From Ustilago trichophora (lineage: Eukaryota; Basidiomycota; Ustilaginomycetes; Ustilaginales; Ustilaginaceae), in contig OOIN01000030.1 of the NCBI GenBank assembly GCA_900323505.1, positions 496,001 to 560,000 of the forward strand: a DNA stretch of 64,000 nucleotides, written 5' to 3'. Each line of letters begins with the position of its first letter. Within the stretch, counting starts at the first letter, position 1. Under the pieces are notes generated by a model that was given only the letters and a program-made list of their open reading frames with translations, made no database searches and was not told where the DNA came from. Shown one piece after another: positions 1 to 10,532 of this stretch. Both the position numbers and the translations under genes were made by a program.

Positions 1-138
1 TAGCCTCACTTGGTTCACACTCCTTCGAAGGCTCGAATTCACACTGAATTGGTTTCAGGACTGACGCGCGTTTGATCAATTAAAAGATACAAGGGAATGC
101 AAAATGTCGTTTCGCAGACGACGAGGAAACCCATGCTT

Positions 139-451
139 TGTTGGTCTGATGGTGGCACAGGTGGCCGGTTGGTGCGCATATACGCTAGTTTGGTAGAACG
201 CAGGTTTGTATTCCTCGACAGTGACGGAGCAGTAAGTAAAGATAGTGATGATGGTACGGAACACAGAGGCAACGGAACTGACAAACTACTTTTGTTTTGT
301 GCGATCTACCCTGTGAAAGACGAGACACGGGACATGCAGACAGGGCGTGGGCCCCTGTCGCTTCTTCGGGTACCGGGCATATCCAGTATGCCGGTACCAT
401 ATATGCTGGATCGGCCACGACCGAGCCGATACACCACATAGGCCTCCAACA
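139..451 (+). mobile_element. solo LTR, copy 1
   Basis: This 313-bp element begins TGTTGG and ends CCAACA, and is flanked by a perfect 5-bp duplication TGCTT (134-138 and 452-456). TG..CA ends plus a 5-bp duplication are the signature of an LTR retrotransposon long terminal repeat left alone after recombination. Six more copies occur in the window. Inside is a near-perfect inverted repeat, GGTACCGGGCATA then TATGCCGGTACC, spaced by five bases, near 368-398. No internal retrotransposon region is attached. The short open frames crossing it on both strands are not genes. Confidence 0.9.
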
Positions 452-536
452 TGCTTAACATTGCCCTGTAAGGGGGAATACATTCCGAAAAGGTACTAGC
501 AGCTGCTAGGAGGCATCTTCGACAAACCATCAGATC

Positions 537-1310
537 TTATGGAACTCGTCGGAGAATGTATCTCAGCGCGTGAGTCCTGCTCCCCACGTATCCCTGAAGT
601 CGAGCTAGTATACCCTGGGTGTCGAGACTGGTTGTCTGCAGATAAGCAAGAATATTGACGCGGGGAGAAACCCCCGGGTAAACTTCGAGAATAGCCCATC
701 GAATTTGCTTTTGCGGAGAGATGCCAACCCTCGGATGTCTGTCCGGAGTAGCTTCGACCATGTAGGCGTATACTCTCGAGTTGGGGTCACGTTCGAATGG
801 AAGAAACTCGATCGGAAGGACAGGAGCACCCATGTTTCGTTCGAGCTGATCATGGAGAAAATCCATGTGAGCTACACTGTGCTCAAGAGGCGGATGGATG
901 GAAGAGACATGCACAGATTCTTCGTTGATGATCTGTCTCAAGCTTGAATAAAACGCATTCTTCAGGAACCTCATTTGGTAGCCCCCAGATGCGAGTGGAG
1001 TGTAGGCAGGAAACGGAACCGAGTGTGTCCAAATTCCAGCATTGTTTGGGCCATAAGGGGGAGCAGTTCGGAAAGCATGCGTAGACGCGACCGGATACTC
1101 GGGCTGGAAATCGGCTGTTCGTGCTTGGGGGATGAATGGCGGTGCATCGGCACGGAGCGTCGTACCAGTGCTTTCAGATGTACCGGCATCGATTGTTGTT
1201 CGAGACCGACGTGTTACGTCAGCGTTGTGCGAAGTATCGGGACCATTTGTGGTACCCGAAACAGAGCATGCAATGAATACCTGGATTGCGATGAGCAAGA
1301 GAACCTTCAT
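537..1310 (-). CDS. secreted array-family effector candidate (257 aa)
   Basis: Start taken at the second in-frame Met (1310), which opens directly on the hydrophobic signal peptide MKVLLLIAIQVFIACSVSG; a Met at 1319 would add three residues. The first half is rich in Thr/Pro/Ala and looks disordered. The second half keeps array-family strands: VYAYMV, IRWAILEVY and ILAYLQTTS, ending in a basic tail RRVP. The mature part has no cysteine. A TTTTAAAG box lies about 65 nt upstream (1373-1383). Function is unknown; a role as a protein delivered to the plant host is inferred from secretion and from the array context. Confidence 0.75.
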   Translation of the reverse strand: MKVLLLIAIQVFIACSVSGTTNGPDTSHNADVTRRSRTTIDAGTSESTGTTLRADAPPFIPQARTADFQPEYPVASTHAFRTAPPYGPNNAGIWTHSVPFPAYTPLASGGYQMRFLKNAFYSSLRQIINEESVHVSSIHPPLEHSVAHMDFLHDQLERNMGAPVLPIEFLPFERDPNSRVYAYMVEATPDRHPRVGISPQKQIRWAILEVYPGVSPRVNILAYLQTTSLDTQGILARLQGYVGSRTHALRYILRRVP

Positions 1311-1619
1311 ACTGTCCAAAAGAATGCTTGTCTATGATGGTAGTTGCAGAAGAGGTTTCGGGAAAGGCAGACCTTTAAAAGGGATGTGAGGTGAGAGACC
1401 CGCTTTCTGGCTTTCAAAATGTTCTTTCCATGGTCTGGACCACTCGTTGAGGTGAATCTTTGTGCGACCGTCTGTACCACTCTCCTGAGAGCGTCCTCCC
1501 AGTCGCACTGATAGATTGAGTCGATCAGTAAATCCCATCAGACCCACACACATGCATGGCGGCTTATTGTTCAATGTGTCCAGTCAAGATCGATCCCACT
1601 CAGGAGATGCACAACGTGT

Positions 1620-1862
1620 GGTACCTTGTAGATGATCGATCCAGTGAGGCGTCTGTCGCGAGCAGCTGCGGATAATGGGTTCGGTTGAGCTCGGCGGGAC
1701 AGAAACATACAGAGAAGGGAGGGAACACAGGGAGGGAAAACAATGAGCGAGCTTGGGGTGAGCGCAGCAAAACAGGAAGGAGGGAGCAAGTGAGGTTTTG
1801 CTGCTACCCCCACTCGCTCAACAGACGCTGTCTCGCAGGTCACACGCACGAGACAGACCAAA
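1620..1862 (-). mobile_element. terminal remnant of YR retroelement family 2 (A-B type)
   Basis: Read on the minus strand, this matches the left terminal repeat of the element at 37.9-42.8 kb: it shares GTCTGTCTCGTGCGTGTGA-like sequence, GCGTCTGTTGAGCGAGTGGG and the CT-rich stretch down to CCGCCGAGCTCAACCGAACC. Only a short piece of the B repeat (around CTGCTCGCGACAGA) follows. No ORF is present. It is best explained as a solo terminus that has lost part of B. Boundaries are approximate. Confidence 0.75.
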
Positions 1863-3192
1863 TTTGAGCTACTGCTTTTTGAACCCACTTTTCAAAGAGT
1901 CTGCCGTGCGGTTGTTTCAACATTGGCAGCCACGCTTTGACTACAAAGGCCGGAAATGCTTTAATTCAGCCACACTTCATGTCGTTACTTTTGAGCTTGA
2001 AGGATGTTCAAGACCAGCTGGCTATTTCATTAAAGAGCCTGTGGTCGCTGTCACATCTAATGTGAGGATACCAAATGGTTGGATAGTCATCCATTTCTCG
2101 ACATCGTACACTCGGTACTTTCGCCCGAGTGGGTATCGGCGAGGCCGATTCGGTGAGAATTTGACCGAACCAAGACCGAGTGAGGCGCCATGCCGTGGGC
2201 ACTTCTGCTGGGAAAAGGGGGCTCTATGTCGTGATTGCTTTCACTCAAGGCTCCACAAGTCAAACTCAATTCTAACATTCACCGCACGTGGTTCCAGACA
2301 AGTACAGAATTGCCGTGCAAAGCTCACTTAATCTGCGAAAAAATTAGATCGGTCACGCCTCCCGACACACACGCGATGCAAGAATAAAGTGGATCCAAAT
2401 GCATCAACGACCGCCGCAAGGACTGATTAGGTGTGGGTATGGAACATGGCCATGCTTTAACCACAGCCTACCATTCGAACCAGACACCACTGGCTGTTAT
2501 GATTACTGCATTGGGGCATGTACGCATTACAGAACCGAGATCGTCTACCTAAAGTAGCTTGGGAAACATGGCAATTACCTCTCATTTATCCGTGCTTCAA
2601 TCACCAAAGCAAGCTTCCAGCGTGTTCAAGTCTCTTCGAAACAGCCTAAGAGGGGGTGGGAGAAGGGCGTAGCTGGAGTCAGCAAAGTGTCACTGGGACA
2701 TGAACCATTTATAAGCAGCATAGTTAGCCTTGTGACTCGAAAGAAGCTCCATTCGTCAAACTCTCTCCACATCGTCGAAGACGGCATCTTCCACTAGCGA
2801 CAGGACAACACATGCCAGTTTCCGCCTCCATAGTAAGTGTCACGGCAATTTGTCACGCACTGCGTAGACGCGAGTATAGCCAGCAGCAATTCGGATAGAA
2901 GCTAGGCAAGACAGACTCAGTCTCATTGGAAGCACCCTAGATAGGTATGCAATTGCCTTTCTCACCTGAATGATGGCTACTTGGTGGCTGTGATCGGCAA
3001 CCGTAAGCTGTTTTCGGGAACACGATACAGATGTAGTCAACTCGCAGTAGAACGATAAATACAAAGGCTGTTCTCTTTTTCACTGGGGCACGCTCCCTGC
3101 ATCAGAGACCTTCAAGCGGCTATGGTGTCGTTCTGATCATGCGCTGACCTGCACTTTATCCTTTCGCCCTGGAAAGTGTGCGTCGGCTCAAA
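1863..3192. other. intergenic, no recognisable gene
   Basis: About 1.3 kb of mixed composition. Short open frames on both strands (largest about 177 codons) have no start context, signal peptide or recognisable domain. The final 100 bases presumably hold the promoter of the spliced gene that starts at 3193. Confidence 0.5.
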
Positions 3193-4009
3193 ATGAAGGT
3201 TACTCTATTCGTTCCAGTCTTTTTACAGGTATTTTAGCAGCCTTGCACGGGACGTCTCTCACAACAGACCGCTGACCGTACTCGATTTTCTGACACAACA
3301 GGCCGTACCGCTTGCGCTCGCTTTGGGGGTGAGCATCCCTGAAGTCCCATCCAGTCTTTCACAGGTCAAAGAAGCATTGTCACTACTAGATGAAACGCAG
3401 CTTCGATATCTGAATGAGAAAAAGCTGGCCAAGAGACTTTACAATTTCGCTAGCCTCGAGGGTGATGCACATAGTCCCTACGGAGTACATCAGCAGCTTC
3501 AAAGCCAGACGTTCTATCGCATGATGATCGACTATTACGCCAAAATGAAGACCGAAGCTATAGAAAAGGCCATTTTAGAAGGCCAGAGGACGCACATCCC
3601 AGTCAGGGTCGACTATCGGGTAGACCACAACGGTCAGCTAGTAGGTTTCAGCCGTCAACAAGCGCATGATGAATACGACCGTCTCACCGCAGAGTTCTGG
3701 AGAAACCATGCTGGGCTGTACATTGATGCATACCTCAAGCGTCTCTATTCAGGCGACGAGAAGCTGAGTGGCACGAGCCACGACTTTACCAGTCGATTCT
3801 CCGACCTGCCTGAAGACAAGAGACGGGTTTTTGCCCATTGGCCCCCTGCCATAGCCAATCAGTTCTTTGATTGGCATCTTGGAAAGCTCTATCACTCCTC
3901 CTTCGGACCCTACGCTCAACCGGAGCTTTCAAAAAATGGTGCCAATGTCGAAAGGAGACTTTCCTCAGCGGGTGCGTCTAGCTCTTCAAGCAGCCGCATC
4001 ACTGACTAG
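3193..4009 (+). CDS. secreted protein of unknown family, one intron (247 aa)
   Basis: Join 3193-3228 and 3302-4009. Exon 1 encodes MKVTLFVPVFLQ; the 73-nt intron has GT at 3229, a GCTGAC branch-like sequence and ends ACACAACAG at 3301. Exon 2 continues in phase with AVPLALALGVSIP, completing a signal peptide that neither exon would give alone. The mature protein is mostly alpha-helical by composition, with repeated aromatic and charged residues (FWRNHAGLYIDAYLKRLY), no cysteine and a Ser-rich C-terminus. It does not share the motifs of the neighbouring array family and lies on the opposite strand from it. I do not recognise the family; a secreted effector is plausible. Confidence 0.7.
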
Positions 4010-4501
4010 TCCTGCCGAAGACCATAGACAGACATTTCTTTTTTTTGCATTCAGAAGCATTCCGGTCTTGACGTTCACTTCCAGGAGTTGAGACGTATCG
4101 TTTTAGTCCGTCTAGATGCACAAAACTCCTCATCCTGCAGAAGAACAGTCAGCCTTCCGTCCCAAAGAATTTCCCCTGTGAACACCATTTGTACGACTGC
4201 ATGTCGCATCAACGATTCCCTCGATCGGATTGCATGCTTCACGCATCGTATTATCAGCTCTATTGTGCGATCCTCCCCGTTCATGTAGACGACTGCAACA
4301 TGCTATCTGGCATTTTATATGCTCATAAATATGCTGCGCATCCTCTTGTCATCCCAGTTGTCTCAATTGAAGAAGTCGTCAAATACTTCAGACCGATACT
4401 CTCAGAACCTCGATCGACACTGTCGGATGCGTTCTCGACGAAAAATAGGGAAAGATTAGCTTGATGGCATGGGTGATGGTGAAAGGAAATCGAAAAGCTG
4501 A
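4010..4501. other. intergenic between convergent genes
   Basis: About 490 bp between the 3' ends of two convergent secreted-protein genes. A 91-codon open frame (4189-4464) has no supporting feature. Presumably contains both 3' untranslated regions. Confidence 0.45.
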
Positions 4502-5326
4502 CTATTTAATTCTTTTGAGGACATCATCCAACTTGTGTGCGTTACTGATGGCGGCAAGATTTTTGACAAACATTTTCCTGCCGGTTACATCCAAAAGGCC
4601 ATAGCGGATCCACTTCATTTGTGGATTTTTCCCCAGATTTACTGCAACAAATGCCCATCCAACCCGGCCAGTGGCTGCTCGCTCGATCAGTGTCTCTTTC
4701 ACACGGTCTCGAAGAATCGGAATAGCATAGAACCGTACGTTAGGCTCGAGAGAGGGCCCGAGAAAGACGAAATGTTTAATATCGATTTGACGTTGCAACT
4801 GCTCGCGCAGTAGTTCAAGGTGGATATGCCGAACGTCTTCCAACACATCTTCGGTCGTGAGACTGAGAGGAGGGATACCAGCCCGCATGAGTCGATTCTG
4901 CAGCGTTCGTCGGAGATGATAGAGCTCAAGCTCATCAATCGCCATCTCGCTGAGCTCCGGCACTTTCACGAAGGGCTCTTCTAGGTCTGGTGACGGCTGC
5001 AGAGGACTGGGCTGCTTTTGAACTGGTATTTCCGCAGGTACCTGACTCGGAGAAGCTTCGTCTCTCGTGTTTGAGGTACCAGCGAAATTGTTCCAGAAGA
5101 CGTCCTGATGAAGACTGGGAGGGTGGAAGAGGTGCTCTTGGCGACTATCGGTTAGGTGAGCAGAAGCAATTGCCGGGGTAAGCTGGCCATGATCGTTTGC
5201 CGAAGCGAGTTGACGAAAGTACAGATCGTGATCTTCAGGCCAGCCAGCATCAACAGAGATGAGGAGCGTCAGGAAGGTCACAAGCACGTGAGTGCGACTC
5301 TTGAACGTTGCGACAGGGAAGAGCAT
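4502..5326 (-). CDS. secreted array-family effector candidate (274 aa)
   Basis: The open frame reaches 5386, but the Met at 5326 gives a good signal peptide (MLFPVATFKSRTHVLVTFLT followed by LLISVDA), so it is preferred. A long, charged, Pro-rich middle is followed by the conserved core: HFVFLGPS, FYAIPI, VGWAFVAVN and RYGLLDVTG, then a C-terminal helix ending LDDVLKRIK. There is no cysteine after the signal peptide. Gene convergent with the spliced gene at 3.2-4.0 kb. Molecular function unknown. Confidence 0.78.
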   Translation of the reverse strand: MLFPVATFKSRTHVLVTFLTLLISVDAGWPEDHDLYFRQLASANDHGQLTPAIASAHLTDSRQEHLFHPPSLHQDVFWNNFAGTSNTRDEASPSQVPAEIPVQKQPSPLQPSPDLEEPFVKVPELSEMAIDELELYHLRRTLQNRLMRAGIPPLSLTTEDVLEDVRHIHLELLREQLQRQIDIKHFVFLGPSLEPNVRFYAIPILRDRVKETLIERAATGRVGWAFVAVNLGKNPQMKWIRYGLLDVTGRKMFVKNLAAISNAHKLDDVLKRIK

Positions 5327-5899
5327 GGGGGAAAAAAAAAACTCGGCGGAAAGACGGCAGAGATATGGGTAACTTAGGAATGGCATGACGATTCGTGCGT
5401 TCTGCGCCTCAAAGTCTCTTTAATAAGTTTCGTATCTGAAGCTACCACTGGTAACCACTGCTCTGAATGTGAGCATATGCTGAACCAAGATGCAAAATCT
5501 GCAATGTCTGCCAAGAAAGAGTTCCGGACGGGCAAGCCCGGCGCCGGGCACGGATCGATACCTTCTTTCGAGATAGTGGGCAGCCAAGCTATGTGGCTGT
5601 GGGATCTTGAAGCTTGTACCAAGCGACCGGGGACCCCCTTCCGTGGTAACATTCTCACCCCTCAGCATGCCAAGTGACAGGCACTTCGACCCAGGTTCAG
5701 ATCATTCAGATGCGCGGAGCAGAAGCTGCGATTCGTCCCGCAAAGCTTAAGAGTGTACTGTCTCGGTATCACCGAGCCACATTATTGATGAAAGACAGAT
5801 CAGATCGCGGACGAAGTTAAATCACGCCATGAGATAGCATTGTTGGGAATCATCGAGATAGGAAAATGCTGAACATGGCCATAGTTGCTGGCACGATAT
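5327..5899. other. intergenic, nothing recognised
   Basis: Contains the promoter of the gene ending at 4502 and the 3' flank of the broken gene at 5.9-7.0 kb. Overlapping short open frames on both strands at 5374-5677 show no domain or signal peptide. Confidence 0.45.
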
Positions 5900-6990
5900 C
5901 TATAGGGGCTTAGACAGGAAGTGACGCAATGTGTTTGCATCTCTCGATTTCTTGAGATAAACTTCAAGGTCCTTGACAGCTGGCTCATCTTCGTCAACTC
6001 TGCCTTGTGGCTCACCGTCAAGGTGGATAGTATCCGACCGTTTCTTAGGGTCCTTTACTTTGGGCTCTATATGTGATGCGTCTACGTACCATTCCATTCG
6101 AGCTGGAGTGCCTTCTTTCGCTGGATAGACACCTATAATCGACCAATCCATTTTCTGGAAGCTTGGACCAGACACCTTCTTGTTGAATTTGTAGGGTAAC
6201 AATGTTGGTCTGATGGTGGCACAGGTGGCCGTTTGGTGCGCATATACGCTAGTTTTGGTAGAACGCAGGTTTGTATTCCTCGACAGTGACAGAGCGGTAA
6301 GTAAAGACAGTGGTGATGGTACGGAACACAGGGACAACGAACTGATGAACTACTTTTGTTTTGTGCGAACTACCCTGTGAAAGAGACACGGGACATGCAG
6401 ATAGGGCGTGGGCCCCTATCACTTCTTCGGGTACCGGGCACATCCAGCATGCCGGTACCATATATGCTGGATTGGCCTGGTTGAGCCGATATGGCATACA
6501 GGCCTCCAACAAACAATACAGCAAGAAGTCTACCTTGTCGGTCAGGTGTGATATTGATGAAGACTGCGCGCTTTTCGTCAGCCACTTTCGTCAAGCGTAA
6601 GTACAGCACAGCCCGATGCAGAGCATCGTAATTCACAGATGGAGTATAAAGGTCCAGGGCCACTGCCACTCGTCCATACTCCTTCAGGCGATTTTGCAGG
6701 CTTCGAATAGTCCCAAACCTTTGTTCCGGAGTTGCCTCGGCTACAGAAATTCGCGGTAGTATGGAATGGATGTCTGAAAGCCGGTTAGGAAGTTCCTCCG
6801 GATGGAAAAGCTCGACGTCTCTGGAGGTAGAAGTGTGGGCATGCAAAGGTGGCTTCGAATGAATTGGATTTGCTCTGTCTCCACTGGAAGACGCTGTTTC
6901 ATCGTCAGCGCCTCTGGCCACCGAGTCGAACAAGGCAGAGCCTGTCCAAACGCAAGCGAGCGCCCAGAAGGCCAGAAAAGCTAGGCGCAT
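5900..6990 (-). pseudogene. array-family effector gene split by a solo LTR
   Basis: The 5' part (6990 down to 6512) encodes a signal peptide (MRLAFLAFWALACVWTGSA) and about 150 more residues. The frame then enters the LTR at 6203-6511 and reads into LTR sequence until a stop. Beyond the LTR the coding sequence resumes at 6202 and continues to a stop at 5900, including DWSIIGVYPA and a charged C-terminus. Counting one copy of the AACAA target duplication, the two halves are in the same frame with no other stop or shift seen. The gene was therefore intact when the LTR arrived. A truncated secreted product of about 206 aa with an LTR-encoded tail could still be made. Confidence 0.85.
6203..6511 (+). 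mobile_element. solo LTR, copy 2, inside an effector gene
   Basis: A 309-bp copy, TGTTGG...CCAACA, bounded by the perfect 5-bp duplication AACAA (6198-6202 and 6512-6516). Similar to copy 1 over its full length, with scattered substitutions and small indels. The GGTACC inverted repeat is retained. Confidence 0.92.
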
Positions 6991-7771
6991 GCTTGCAGCG
7001 GCTCTTCCCGGAGTAGTAGAAATGGGGGTTTTGAGGAAGTCGACCCACCAGAGTAATCACCTCTTAAAGCATTTCGATTGCCACCGTTTCTTTGCGTTTT
7101 CAGAATAGTTTTTTTCCGTTCATCTATCCGAAATGGTTTCGTCCCACCGAAAAAGGGTGGACTGGGCTTCGGATGAGTCGCATTTTCCATACCAATTTGC
7201 TCGCAACTCTTGCTGCTGAGAATGCGCAGCAACCTCTTCTTGAGCCATCATCCCAAAAAGTTTCTTCCTTCGCATTCGTAGATACAGTGTTGGCGTCTTT
7301 CAACACGAAAAGGATAGGCCAGCATCTAGCCTTCGTAGACAGCTGTGCTTCCCTGTGCAAAGAAAGGTTAAAGGAAATTGTCGGTTAGCTAGTGCATATT
7401 GATTTCATTTGTGTAGGATGCTCCTCGATCGACACTCGATTTTCGTGACGTGGGCATCGCGGAAGATTCTCTCAGCGCCTACAGTCTGAGCCGGTGCTCG
7501 CCGCCACATATGTGATTTGAATCATGCGTGTGTGAGTGCGTGGGATTGTGTGTAAGAAGAGCAGCAGAAGCACCGCAATCAAGCTCTCCCACTTTGGGCA
7601 GACGTGCTCGCACAGCCGATCTTCCACCTCTCCTGCGATGATTAAGTGTATGTTCTCACACGATAACTGAAAACTCACACGGGACAATACGACCACAACA
7701 GCACATTTCATGTGACCCGTGCGTAAAAGCTCGGATGAAGGCAAACGGTCTAGACTTCGACACCTACCGTT
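6991..7771. other. intergenic, nothing recognised
   Basis: Promoter side of the split effector gene (a TCTTAAAG-like box lies near 7062) and unassigned sequence. Open frames up to 98 codons on both strands are without support. Confidence 0.4.
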
Positions 7772-8094
7772 TGTTGGAGGCCCGAGAGCTATATCGGCTC
7801 AATCGGGCCGATCAATTGCGAGCGGTACCGGTATGCTGTGCATCGCCGGTATCCGGGTGCAGGTAGGGGCTCGAGCCCTGCCTGCATGTGCTCCAGTCGT
7901 TTTCACAGGGGTAGACGCATTAAACCATATAAGATACTTGTTAGTGACCCGTTGCCATGTACGTTCCATACAACCACTGTCTCTACTCACCGATCGTTAC
8001 CAATCGTTATTGTCGTCGAGGAATATACCTGCGTCCTACCCAAGATACACCAAGTGCGTGCAGGCCAACCGACTGTGCGCAGATCAGTACAACA
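7772..8094 (-). mobile_element. old, diverged solo LTR
   Basis: Reverse-oriented and clearly diverged copy of the TGTTGG LTR family. It keeps the order of landmarks (TGTTGGAGGCC, the GGTACCGG/CCGGTA inverted repeat, TTCACAGGG, a degenerate TACTCACCGATCGTTA segment, TCGTCGAGGAATA) and ends TACAACA. A perfect 5-bp duplication CCGTT (7767-7771 and 8095-8099) confirms the borders despite the divergence, so this is an older insertion than copies 1, 2 and 4. Confidence 0.8.
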
Positions 8095-8099
8095 CCGTT

Positions 8100-9303
8100 G
8101 ACCTTCAGATGTCCTCATCGCCCTCCTGTCGCAATTTATCCGGAAATAGGTGTCAAGTAGTGCGCTGGATTTGATCGGGACATTACTCGTACAGTATTTT
8201 CAAGCTGTCGTTTTTTTGTTGTCCGAGCTTGTCTGACTGTCAACGGCGAAGAGAGCAGCGACAGTATGTGTTTATCCGCAGAAGTCGCTTTCGCCTCGAC
8301 CTACCACGCCATGCCTTGATTGCGAAGAATTCTTACCCAAAGAATATGCGTCAATTTTTTCTGCAGCATGCAGCCTCAAGATTTCAAGGTCACATATGCT
8401 GGACTACGTTCAAATGCTCTATGAGCACTTCAAGGCAGCAACCGACGGGGAAAGCAAGCACTCGAATCGACCCTAAAGCTTTTCAGATGGCAGAGAAAGT
8501 CGGTTCATATGCGATGTATGACAAGATGTGGCTGTACGCTTGTATTTGTAGTACTCAGGAGGTGAGCTCTTGGTCGAGCTGTTCGTCTAAGCCAGTCCTG
8601 ACTGAGCATCGCTTTTTAAAGAACTGTCAAGGAAGACCGGTGCACCAACTTCACCTCATGACGGCTCAGCTCACGCATGCACAAGGACGTTGAGGCTGTA
8701 CTGAGGGCCCGTATCTTTATCGGCTCTCCCTGATTGGCGACATTTGGACTTCAGACAGCTACGCAATTACAGGTGTAGGAAGCGGAGCCAAGCGGACATG
8801 ACGGTCGCTCGAAGGGATGTCCTATCGCGAGAGACGGGTGGGGCCAAGCCGCAGGCGTCTATCATACATCCTTGCTAGCGTTAACACATCTGGTTGCTAT
8901 GATACGGCGGCACCTTACACCACTTGAGCAAGGCCAACCCGCGATCAGGGCCATGCGCCAGAAGGATACAACCTTGCATGAGCCGCGTTGCGTCAGGCCC
9001 ACTTCAACTCTTTTGTCGCGCGTTCTTGATCTGATGCAACACGAAGAAAGCCTAGTGATATGCATCAGCTTTCCACAAATTGACTCGAACAGCTCTGTAG
9101 TAGCTCCCACCGGTACTTTCAAGCCGCACAGATGAGTGCAGATAAACAGAGAGATCTCATAGAGATCAATGGGAGTGAAATGTCATCTCTGTGCCGAGTC
9201 GGCATTCGTACATGTGATCCCATGAGATCATTTGTGTTGCACCATAAATGGGTGTCAATTTATTGCAGCCAAACAGACGTACAAAGCGAAAAGTAAGGTC
9301 TGA
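8100..9303. other. intergenic, nothing recognised
   Basis: A 154-codon plus-strand open frame (8229-8693) lacks a signal peptide or any recognised domain. A short stretch near 8600 (CTGACTGAGCATCGCTTTT) resembles the outer end of the B repeat of YR element 1, but is too short to annotate as an element. Confidence 0.4.
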
Positions 9304-9915
9304 CTAGAAGTATAGAACTCGATTGTGAAACAGGTTGGAAAGGTCGTGCGTGAAGGGACCACCGTTGGTCCCGTCCGCACCGAGGAGTCGTTGCAAGAAG
9401 TCATGCCTATCTGCCACGTCGAGGTCTACAAGACCGTCAAGCTGGACTGTTCGATCGCGAAAGCCACCGTCCTCAGGTCGAGCCTGGATAGTGAGGAGTG
9501 CCATACGCACACGACCACGCTGCAATTCATTCAGCGGGAAGGCATACATATGACCTTGATCTCCTGTTCCAAGATAGAGCAGATGCTTTGCCCAGAAATC
9601 GTCCTGGAGCTGCTGACGTAAGCTCACTGCTGTAGCTTGATAGTCCAAGAGAGGCAAAGTGACCGTTCCCACATCGCTGATTACAGCGCCTAGCTGACGC
9701 ACGTTGTAGGCTACTCTGTGGCCAAGGAGATTCTGCTTGTCTTGACTGATGTGGTTGACTCTGAGCGCAGGAATGAAGTTCTCATCGTTCCAACTAGGTC
9801 GCGGTGGGGTCGGTTTTGCGGAAGCTGGGATGCAGCAGTGCAAAAGAGCGACTGCACAGATCAGTGCAAATCCCTTGATCGCGATCTGGTTGAGGGCGAA
9901 GAAATGAGTAGACAT
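9304..9915 (-). CDS. secreted array-family effector candidate (203 aa)
   Basis: Signal peptide MSTHFFALNQIAIKGFALIC continuing to a likely cut after IPASA. Conserved core HLLYLGTG, MYAFPL, RMALLTIQA and LDGLVDLD, then a C-terminal region ending NLFHNRVLYF. Cysteines occur only in the signal peptide. The length is near the family's typical 200 aa. The nearest TATA-like box on the coding strand is a weak GGATAAATAG about 210 nt upstream. Function unknown. Confidence 0.78.
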   Translation of the reverse strand: MSTHFFALNQIAIKGFALICAVALLHCCIPASAKPTPPRPSWNDENFIPALRVNHISQDKQNLLGHRVAYNVRQLGAVISDVGTVTLPLLDYQATAVSLRQQLQDDFWAKHLLYLGTGDQGHMYAFPLNELQRGRVRMALLTIQARPEDGGFRDRTVQLDGLVDLDVADRHDFLQRLLGADGTNGGPFTHDLSNLFHNRVLYF

Positions 9916-10218
9916 GATTACAGCGACCTAAGAGAGACTTTTGTCCTCCACGCGATTTGTAGACCGCCTAAGTGCTATGTCTATGCAACTAATTCAAGAA
10001 CGAAAGCGGAAGCAAGACTTGCCACTGTCGTCTTTCTGTTCGCGTAGCCTGTCTGAGCCCAGATCTTAGAAACAGAGCACTGGTGAAGAGAGAATAACGC
10101 ATGCAGCAGGGCATGAAAGCTAGCCGCTATTTATCCTTCTCTGTATTTGCCAGCGCATCCATCCTTCCCAAGGAACATCCTTCATCCCGTAGGTCCCTGT
10201 GCATTGGCTGATCCACGT
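9916..10218. promoter_or_regulatory. upstream region of the gene starting at 9915
   Basis: About 300 bp between the effector start codon and the YR-element remnant at 10.2 kb. A GGATAAATAG box (around 10127-10136) is the only promoter-like element seen. Confidence 0.3.
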
Positions 10219-10532
10219 TTGCTTCTCGTGCGGTAGGGCGAGGGCGTCTGGGCAAGCAGAGCTCGCCTCCCACCTTTCATATGCCCTCTCTTCATGTATC
10301 TAGGTTTCTTCTCTTCCTCCATCATCTTTCTTGTCGTCGCTAGGCTGGTCATCGCCTAGTGCACGTTTTTCCGCCTCCCTGTGTTCCCTCCCTTATGCTG
10401 CTCGCCCTTGCGCTCGTCCAGCCCCCTCTCCGGCGGGCAGGGAGCCTCATCGAGCTCTTTGGTCTCGCCACAGGCCTCAGCCGCAATCAAATCGTTCTCA
10501 CATCCATGCAGCGAGTGATGCTCAGCCGGGAT
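10219..10532 (+). mobile_element. terminal remnant of YR retroelement family 1 (A-spacer-B)
   Basis: Diverged match to the A, 65-bp spacer and B segments at the outer end of the complete element at 14.4-19.6 kb, in the opposite orientation. Shared landmarks are CTCGTGCGGTAGGGCGAG, GTCTGGGCAAGCAGAGCT, CGCTAGG..CCTAGTG, CCCTCCCTTATGCTGCTCGC, GGGAGCCTCATCGAGCTC and GATGCTCAGCCGGGA. No coding region. Comparable to a solo LTR. Confidence 0.8.

Noticed and set aside
97..441. Open frames of 60-165 codons crossing the solo LTRs
   Set aside because: They recur with every LTR copy on both strands and are frames within a non-coding repeat.
8229..8693. 154-codon plus-strand frame as a gene
   Set aside because: No signal peptide, no domain, no splice or promoter context, and composition like the surrounding intergenic DNA.
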